Below are positions 7,096-11,630 of a stretch of 11,630 bases of DNA, piece by piece; the first letter of the stretch is position 1, and each line of letters starts with the position of its first letter. This DNA comes from Candidatus Margulisiibacteriota bacterium (GTDB lineage Bacteria > Margulisbacteria > Marinamargulisbacteria > DT-59): NCBI GenBank assembly GCA_013215865.1, contig JABSQL010000464.1:1-11630 (forward strand), in the 5' to 3' direction. The notes below the pieces were generated by a model. That model did no database searches. It saw only the letters and a list, made by a program, of their open reading frames with translations, and was not told the DNA's origin. The translations under genes and the position numbers were made by a program.

Positions 7096-7972
7096 TCTTT
7101 TTTCCCAGTTGAACCATTTTACCATCATATTTCACCCTACATGCCCCTGTATATAAATCATCCTCTACTTCTACAAAAAATGCACATTCAAAATTGCCTT
7201 CACATATAAGACTCCCAGTATAATATAGTTTTCCCTCCCCGGTTGGAACCGGAATGCCATGAACCAAAGCTATTTTTCCTTTATAGGTATGATTAGACAG
7301 GACGTATTCAATAGTGCCACTTCTTTCTTTTCTCCTAGACATAAGAGTATTACATCCAGCAGGCTCATTTATATCCATACAACAAATAATAACACCCGTA
7401 ATCATAGAAAATGATTTCAGTTTATTGTCTAATAAATCCCATTGCTTATCTTGACCATAAGCAGTCTCACATATAGCTAATTTGGGATTGAATAAAGTCA
7501 CAGGGAACTTTGAATATGCTGACTGATCGGCTTCTTGTGAAATGTTAATGTTTACTATTCCATTAAAATAAACATACTCAGGATTATTTTCTGCACTCCC
7601 TTCCATGAGGTAGAGTACAATTTTTTTTCCGGAATAATATGATTGATCGTTAAACTTAGAAAATCCAAATGAATAGCCATAGCTAAAAACTCTATCCCCG
7701 TATTGAACCACGACTAATTCCGTTTTATTGCTGAATTTATCGTCCAATTTATGCCATTTCACATCAAAAGTGGAATCTTGCAATGTTTGACTACTAATAA
7801 ATTCCTTTAGGTTGATAAATAAACCTCTTGAAACATATTCTAAAAACCTGGATCCAGCTTTCCTTCCTTTAGCCATTATATCTTCTGCTAATCGTTTATC
7901 TAACTCTAAATTACAATCACTAATAACTATCGCATTTATTGCTGCTATAATTTTAAATTTGGTAAATTTCAT
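7088..7972 (-). CDS. Uncharacterised protein with MORN-like C-terminal motifs
   Basis: 294 residues, not recognised as a whole. ATG at 7972 has an excellent ribosome site (TAGGAGGGA, 6 bases away), so the start is secure. The first 16 residues (MKFTKFKIIAAINAIV) are basic then hydrophobic and could be a weak signal peptide; C20 lacks a proper lipobox (VISDC). The middle is rich in Tyr, Phe and Ser with no motif I know. The C-terminal 65 residues carry spaced Y-x-G and G-x-G-x-x-Y patterns: YKGKIALVHG (230-239), GEGKLYYTGSLICEGNF (245-261) and LYTGACRVKYDG (273-284). These resemble degenerate MORN repeats, which bind lipids or proteins. The gene has its own promoter. Function cannot be given. 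Confidence 0.75.
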   Translation of the reverse strand: MKFTKFKIIAAINAIVISDCNLELDKRLAEDIMAKGRKAGSRFLEYVSRGLFINLKEFISSQTLQDSTFDVKWHKLDDKFSNKTELVVVQYGDRVFSYGYSFGFSKFNDQSYYSGKKIVLYLMEGSAENNPEYVYFNGIVNINISQEADQSAYSKFPVTLFNPKLAICETAYGQDKQWDLLDNKLKSFSMITGVIICCMDINEPAGCNTLMSRRKERSGTIEYVLSNHTYKGKIALVHGIPVPTGEGKLYYTGSLICEGNFECAFFVEVEDDLYTGACRVKYDGKMVQLGKKIE

Positions 7973-7991
7973 AAGTCCCTCCTATACCCGT

Positions 7992-8021
7992 ACTATAGCA
8001 ATTCATTGGGTACCCTGACAA
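7992..8021 (-). promoter_or_regulatory. Promoter of the MORN-like gene
   Basis: Minus strand: TTGTCA (-35, 8021-8016), 18-base spacer, TGC TATAGT (extended -10, hexamer 7997-7992). The spacer contains the perfect palindrome GGGTACCC at 8008-8015, next to the -35, which could be a regulator site or chance. The ribosome site of the gene begins about 7 bases downstream of the -10, giving a very short leader. Confidence 0.65.
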
Positions 8022-8195
8022 ACATTTACAACTCAGAACGAGTCAAGAAATGAGTTCCAGGCCAGTAAAATACTTATTTATCATAGTTTAATTGCAGATA
8101 CTACCGCCACAACAGTAACTATGCCAACTATTCCTCCAAGACCTGCCTAAAACAAGATTTTACACCCTTATTTACCGCCTTAGTAGTAATTATGA

Positions 8196-8247
8196 TTGAT
8201 TTCCATAAATAATTGAGATAAACTGGTAATAAGTAAGAATATTTACT
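8196..8247 (+). promoter_or_regulatory. hipBST promoter and candidate HipB operator
   Basis: TTGATT (8196-8201), 17-base spacer, TAAACT (8219-8224) form a plausible sigma-70 promoter. Just downstream is the inverted repeat AGTAA-N6-TTACT at 8232-8247, between the -10 and the hipB ribosome site AAGGAA (8251-8256). Hip operons are repressed by their HipB at palindromes in this position, so this is the best operator candidate; binding is inferred. Confidence 0.5.
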
Positions 8248-8262
8248 GCTAAGGAAGTAATA

Positions 8263-8514
8263 ATGAGTGAATCTTTTTTTAAACACGTAAGTATAATGAT
8301 AAAGCACCATCGAAAACAAGCACAACTCACTCGCCTTGCCTTGGCAAACCTCGCTGGTGTAGGAAAAACAGTTATCTATGACATAGAGAATGGGAAAAGA
8401 ACCATAAAACTAGATACATTGATGAAAATATTAAACATCTTAAACATAAAAGTAACCCTCAAAAGCCCGTTAATCGAAAGAAAAGATACTGAGCGTGAGA
8501 ATCAGAAATCATGA
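8263..8514 (+). CDS. hipB: HipB-type XRE-family antitoxin/repressor
   Basis: 83 residues, first gene of the hipB-hipS-hipT order. A Cro/CI helix-turn-helix spans about residues 20-62: LTRLALANLAGVGKTVIYDI holds the two HTH helices, followed by ENGKR and the third-helix stretch LDTLMKILNIL. The C-terminus is short and charged (ERKDTERENQKS). It should dimerise, bind its own promoter and hold the HipS/HipT proteins in complex. AAGGAA stands 6 bases before the ATG. Its TGA overlaps the hipS ATG (ATGA at 8511-8514), so translation of the two is coupled. Confidence 0.88.
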   Translation: MSESFFKHVSIMIKHHRKQAQLTRLALANLAGVGKTVIYDIENGKRTIKLDTLMKILNILNIKVTLKSPLIERKDTERENQKS

Positions 8515-8822
8515 AAATAGCCCATGTGTATTTTAATGGCAACCTTGCAGGCCATTTGAAAGAACGAGTTCCAAAGAAGCAATATGAATTTACATATATA
8601 GAGACCTATTCCGGACCACCCATATCGTTAACCTTACCTCTTGAAAAGAAGTCCTATCAATTTGAAAAATTCCCCTCCTTTTTTGAGGGCCTTTTACCAG
8701 AAGGCATTCAACTAGAGTATTTGCTGAGAACCTTAAAGATTGACCGTGATGATTATTATGGACAGCTTCTTGCCGTCGGTGAAGACACTGTAGGGTCTGT
8801 CACTGTTTTTGAATCAAAATGA
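8511..8822 (+). CDS. hipS: HipS-type small antitoxin (HipA N-subdomain 1)
   Basis: 103 residues corresponding to the first subdomain of HipA as a separate protein. Recognisable family stretches are YSGPPISLTLPL (33-44), FPSFFEGLLPEG (54-65), and the ending GQLLAVGEDTVGSVTVF (84-100). In the E. coli O127 HipBST system HipS, not HipB, neutralises the kinase. There a tryptophan of HipS is reported to sit near the toxin active site; this protein contains no tryptophan at all, so neutralisation may rely on another residue. Overlaps by four bases both with hipB upstream and hipT downstream. Confidence 0.85.
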   Translation: MKIAHVYFNGNLAGHLKERVPKKQYEFTYIETYSGPPISLTLPLEKKSYQFEKFPSFFEGLLPEGIQLEYLLRTLKIDRDDYYGQLLAVGEDTVGSVTVFESK

Positions 8823-9751
8823 AGCGCTGTCCAATAACGTACGAAGAAATACCGAATAATCAAACCTACTCTAAAAAAGGCATTCAGCAACTATCTCGAA
8901 GATTGACTGACCTAAAAGTATTCAATTACTCCAAAGAAGAGCAGATAGAAGAAGCGCATAAAAGAGTTTCAAAAATGTCTATCCAGGGAGTTCAACCCAA
9001 ATTGAGCGGAAAACTCAATGTTAACGATAAAACGTTTGAGATAACAACAACGGGAGGAAAATATATCCTTAAGCCTCAAAACCCATCATATCCAGAACTA
9101 CCAGAAAATGAAGATTTGACCATGAAGTTGGCAGCATTAATAGATATAGAAACACCCACACATGGGCTTCTATACTCAAAAGATCAAAGCCTTACGTATT
9201 TCATCAAAAGATTTGATAGAACAATTAAATCTGACAAAATCCACGTGGAGGATTTTGCACAGTTATCTGACCAAAGCCGTAATACAAAATATAGTTCCAG
9301 CATGGAAACTGTGGTCAAAATGATGAATACTTTTTGCACATTTCCAGCAGTGGAAAAATTGAAGTTATTTAATCGTACTCTATTTAACTATTTAATTGGA
9401 AATGAGGATATGCATCTTAAAAATTTTTCAATTATCCACATGGACAACCATATTAAACTTACACCAGCATACGATTTTCTCAACACAACAATTGCCCTTA
9501 AAAACCCACAGGAAGAACTCGCTTTACCCCTCAATGGCAAAAAAAGAAATATGAAGAGACAAGATTTCATATCTTACTTTGGCCAAGAAATACTGGGCCT
9601 TTCAACTCAAGCAATAGACACTATTTTAAATTCCTTAGAGCATGAAATACCCAATTTTGATGATCTGATAGAGATATCGTTTTTATCAGACAATATGAAG
9701 AATAAATTCAAGGAAATCCTAGACTCCAGACGAAGCATATTATTCAGTTAA
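8819..9751 (+). CDS. hipT: HipT-type serine/threonine kinase toxin
   Basis: 310 residues, HipA-like kinase core without the N-subdomain 1. It opens with CPITYEEIP (4-12), typical of stand-alone HipT proteins. The glycine-rich loop is S54-I-Q-G-V-Q-P-K61; S54 is the expected autophosphorylation site. K85 in ILKP is the nucleotide-binding lysine, D197 in GNEDMHLKN the catalytic Asp, and D219 in TPAYDF the Mg-binding Asp. All kinase residues are present, so it should be active. The E. coli HipT phosphorylates tryptophanyl-tRNA synthetase; the target here is not known. The loop has SIQ rather than the SIS of E. coli HipT, so only one of the two regulatory serines is present. Confidence 0.9.
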   Translation: MKRCPITYEEIPNNQTYSKKGIQQLSRRLTDLKVFNYSKEEQIEEAHKRVSKMSIQGVQPKLSGKLNVNDKTFEITTTGGKYILKPQNPSYPELPENEDLTMKLAALIDIETPTHGLLYSKDQSLTYFIKRFDRTIKSDKIHVEDFAQLSDQSRNTKYSSSMETVVKMMNTFCTFPAVEKLKLFNRTLFNYLIGNEDMHLKNFSIIHMDNHIKLTPAYDFLNTTIALKNPQEELALPLNGKKRNMKRQDFISYFGQEILGLSTQAIDTILNSLEHEIPNFDDLIEISFLSDNMKNKFKEILDSRRSILFS

Positions 9752-9793
9752 CATAAAGCAAACCACGATAGCTCATATTTCCAACAAAAGTGG

Positions 9794-9802
9794 TGTTATA
9801 AT
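9794..9802 (+). promoter_or_regulatory. Extended -10 promoter of the carbonic anhydrase gene
   Basis: TGT TATAAT: an extended -10 with a consensus hexamer at 9797-9802. No good -35 is seen (CATATT at 17 bases). Transcription from it would start near 9809, almost on the ribosome site AGGAG (9809-9813), so the leader is minimal. Confidence 0.5.
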
Positions 9803-9820
9803 ATCCTCAGGAGCCCATGA

Positions 9821-10420
9821 ATGAATTCACAAAATCCCTATCACCAACTTGTTCAATCACACCAAACCTGGGTAGAAACTCAGTTACATTCAGACCCAAA
9901 TATATTTAAAGAATTGGCAAAGGGGCAATCACCCCCATTCCTCTTCATTGGTTGTGTTGATAGCCGAATTCCTCCCAATATAATGACCCAAACTGGCCCT
10001 GGTCAAATACTGGTTCATCGAAATGTCGCCAACTTGGTAAGGCCGGATGATACCAGTCTCATGGCAACCTTGGAATTTGGCATTTTTAATCTCAACATCA
10101 AACATATCATTATTTGTGGTCATACCTGCTGTGGTGGCGTAACAGCCGCTTTTGAAGGTATAACCGAAGGAACAATTCCTAAATGGGTCTCTCCCATTCG
10201 AGGACTTTATCTCGCCAACCAAAAAGATATAGATACTGTATTTCATCTTAAGGAAGATAAAATCAACAGATTGTCAGAACTGAATATCAAAAATAGTATG
10301 CAAATAATTAGAGACCTGCCTCAACTACAAAACGCATTTCAATCTGAAAATCCCCCAATAGTTCATGGCTGGATGTTTGACATTGCTTCTGGTCAAATAA
10401 CTGAACAACCGATTTCATAG
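9821..10420 (+). CDS. Beta-class carbonic anhydrase
   Basis: Zinc enzyme interconverting CO2 and bicarbonate. The 199 residues match the usual length. Zinc ligands and the Asp-Arg dyad are intact: C45-x-D47-S-R49 (GCVDSRIPP), then H101-x-x-C104 (GHTCCGG). HRNVANLV (66-73) and LEFGIFNLNIKHIIICGH (84-101) are family signatures. The C-terminal VHGWMFDIASGQI is the usual ending. The start ATG at 9821 is set by AGGAG 7 bases upstream; an ATG at 9817 is out of frame. It is 69 bases after hipT, with its own promoter. Such enzymes supply bicarbonate and buffer pH in host-associated bacteria; the use here is not shown. It should be cytoplasmic, as no signal peptide is present. Confidence 0.95.
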   Translation: MNSQNPYHQLVQSHQTWVETQLHSDPNIFKELAKGQSPPFLFIGCVDSRIPPNIMTQTGPGQILVHRNVANLVRPDDTSLMATLEFGIFNLNIKHIIICGHTCCGGVTAAFEGITEGTIPKWVSPIRGLYLANQKDIDTVFHLKEDKINRLSELNIKNSMQIIRDLPQLQNAFQSENPPIVHGWMFDIASGQITEQPIS

Positions 10421-10422
10421 TA

Positions 10423-11388
10423 GTGAAAAAAATTCTAAGTACATGCTCAGATTCATGGCCGAAGCCCAGTATAATTTGGTATATCATGGATAGCCCTAAA
10501 CCCTATACACAAGGAGAGTTACTTTATTATGTTGGTATGGATTTTAAAACGGGGGTACATTATTACTCAAGAAAATGCCTGTCATATTGTGGCAAGGATA
10601 TTCATGGTAGACATATATACACAAAAATACCCCCTGTTAATACCTGGAACAATGATACAAGTTCTAATGCTGATTCAGATTTACTTGCCTTTTGTGATGA
10701 GGTTGTTGAATCTCAATCAGATAATTTAAAACCCATTACACTAAATAAAAGCCAAAAAGAAGCGGCCCCGTCACCGTCTCAGGTCCCTTCCCCAAAAATA
10801 ACAGATCCCAAAGATCCCAAGGTAATTAGCTATGCAGATATTGTCAGAAGAGTATTGAATGAAGAACCCTTTAAACCCATACTAAGTAAAATATGCTCAA
10901 ATAAAAAGAAGAAACCCTCACTACCGTATTCTAGAAAATGTTACCTGGCAAAACCAGCTAAACAGGTGGATTCTGTTTTAGTACCTCCATCCAAAATAGA
11001 AGTGCCTGCACCAGACACCATAACCCACTTGCCCACCCCCCAAATGTCTCCAAAATCAAACCCAGTTACTTATAAATCTGAAAAGCAGCCCAAAAGAAAA
11101 AGAAAAGAAAAAAAGAAAAATATAAAGAAGAAGCTGAATGGCCCTTTTCCAGTCAGTAGACACTCTAAAATAAAAATCAAAACACATGGAACCCATACAA
11201 AAAGTGTTACAAAAAAAAAACAAGTAAAGCCAAATAAACAGCCCCATTCTCATCAATTGAAAGTGCTATTTTTCCTCTCTTTCATGGCACTATCTATCTT
11301 TGAATCTCTGCGCTCCAACCCAGATGATGCCACTTTGTTGGCAATCGTTGCCAGTATTCCATTGATATTGTCAAACGCACATCAGTAA
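10423..11388 (+). CDS. Uncharacterised Lys/Pro-rich protein with C-terminal hydrophobic hairpin
   Basis: 321 residues from GTG at 10423; unrecognised. No ribosome site precedes this GTG, and the CA stop is only 2 bases away, so coupling is possible; an in-frame ATG at 10486 (residue 22) is the alternative start. Residues 10-75 look folded, aromatic-rich, with C52 and C56 in RKCLSYCGKD. About 100-275 is low-complexity, rich in Pro, Ser and Lys. Two strongly basic clusters (KQPKRKRKEKKKNIKKK, 221-237; TKKKQVKPNK, 263-272) resemble nuclear-localisation or nucleic-acid/membrane-surface binding signals. Two hydrophobic segments (279-293 and 304-317) end the protein, a tail-anchor-like hairpin. An effector acting in a host cell is one reading; a membrane-bound scaffold is another. 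Both are guesses. Confidence 0.65.
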   Translation: MKKILSTCSDSWPKPSIIWYIMDSPKPYTQGELLYYVGMDFKTGVHYYSRKCLSYCGKDIHGRHIYTKIPPVNTWNNDTSSNADSDLLAFCDEVVESQSDNLKPITLNKSQKEAAPSPSQVPSPKITDPKDPKVISYADIVRRVLNEEPFKPILSKICSNKKKKPSLPYSRKCYLAKPAKQVDSVLVPPSKIEVPAPDTITHLPTPQMSPKSNPVTYKSEKQPKRKRKEKKKNIKKKLNGPFPVSRHSKIKIKTHGTHTKSVTKKKQVKPNKQPHSHQLKVLFFLSFMALSIFESLRSNPDDATLLAIVASIPLILSNAHQ

Positions 11389-11441
11389 CATATCCCACAA
11401 AGATTTGATATACTTCAACACCAAATAGACACAACCACAGA

Positions 11442-11473
11442 GCTGAAGGTTTTTCTTCGGCCACTAATTTTTT
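11442..11473 (+). terminator. Possible terminator after the Lys/Pro-rich gene
   Basis: GCTGAAG (11442-11448), loop GTTTTT, CTTCGGC (11455-11461) pair over seven base pairs with one G-T pair. A T run follows at 11468-11473, six bases beyond the stem, further than in a strong terminator. Placed 54 bases after the stop codon. Confidence 0.35.
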
Positions 11474-11510
11474 GGGCACTTTTGGGATCAAGATGAACGG
11501 TTATTGATCG

Positions 11511-11630
11511 AGGGTGAGTGTCCGTAAGCAGCGTGCCGCCGCCGCAAGTTCTCCGGGGAAAGGCTGGCGTCTGCTTCGGGGTGCAAGTCGCACTTGCGTT
11601 CTGGTTGAGTGTCGGCCGGGCCGGTGAGGG
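11511..11630. mobile_element. GC-rich foreign segment, possibly the start of a group II intron
   Basis: 80 of the last 120 bases are G or C (67%), against about one third elsewhere. It has no open frame of note, but short hairpins such as GTGCAAGTCGCAC at 11581-11593, and CGGCCGGGCCGG near 11613-11624. The GGGGTGCAAGTCGCAC string recalls domain I of bacterial group II introns. No reverse transcriptase or splice boundary can be seen in the window, so the class is a guess; the composition break is certain. Confidence 0.4.

Noticed and set aside
8083..8160. Minus-strand hydrophobic reading (AGLGGIVGIVTVVAVVSAIKL-like) suggesting a tiny membrane peptide
   Set aside because: Its frame is preceded at once by TAG and has no usable start codon after a ribosome site, so a real gene cannot be supported.
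8128..8325. 65-codon minus-strand frame across the hipB promoter
   Set aside because: Covers the hipBST promoter and start on the opposite strand, without ribosome site or motif.
11294..11491. 65-codon minus-strand frame with a protein-like start region
   Set aside because: It overlaps the end of the plus-strand gene and the terminator-like hairpin, has no ribosome site and no recognised motif; kept out as a shadow or relic.
1..11630. CRISPR array, tRNA or rRNA genes
   Set aside because: No regularly spaced repeats and no tRNA- or rRNA-like segment were seen on either strand; the only direct repeats are the two described pairs.

Overview
The window is AT-rich (roughly one third G+C by eye), with closely spaced bacterial genes, frequent 1-4 base overlaps between partners, and insertion-sequence debris. 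The mix of genes (YfcG-like glutathione transferase, beta-carbonic anhydrase, tripartite HipBST, HepT/MntA, an animal-like carotenoid oxygenase, and a lysine-rich protein with a C-terminal hydrophobic hairpin) would fit the accessory genome of a host- or amoeba-associated bacterium, possibly a gammaproteobacterium of the Legionellales type. That is inference; no marker gene fixes the taxon.

Left part (1-5287, all minus strand). An insertion sequence enters at the left edge: the first 17 codons of its transposase and its terminal repeats are visible. It lies at the 3' end of a multi-pass sensor protein (7TM-type sensor plus GAF) and appears to have cut off the kinase half; the last eight residues of the remaining frame are encoded by the IS end. 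Upstream is a PLP-dependent alpha-oxoamine synthase-type enzyme (AONS/KBL/SPT/CqsA fold). Further upstream are a carotenoid cleavage oxygenase with its iron ligands intact and, 12 bases before it, a small secreted DUF2141 protein whose start region carries a 23-bp tandem duplication.

Middle part (5288-8262). A transposase C-terminus relic lies in the 5331-5628 spacer, and parts of it recur in the 3102-3442 spacer. Then come, on the minus strand, the antitoxin nucleotidyltransferase MntA and the HEPN toxin HepT, downstream of a Nu-class glutathione transferase, and an unrecognised protein with MORN-like C-terminal motifs. Two of these units share a nearly identical extended -10 promoter core.

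Right part (8263-11630, plus strand). hipB-hipS-hipT form a tripartite toxin-antitoxin operon with ATGA overlaps. A beta-carbonic anhydrase with its own extended -10 promoter follows, then an unrecognised lysine/proline-rich protein ending in two hydrophobic segments. The last 120 bases jump to 67% G+C and look like the edge of a foreign element, possibly a group II intron.

Working together: the DUF2141/carotenoid oxygenase pair is one unit; the synthase and the sensor could be a signal-maker/receiver pair that the IS has disabled; and two kinase/nucleotidyltransferase-type toxin-antitoxin modules sit within 4.2 kb, with mobile-element edges at both ends of the window.
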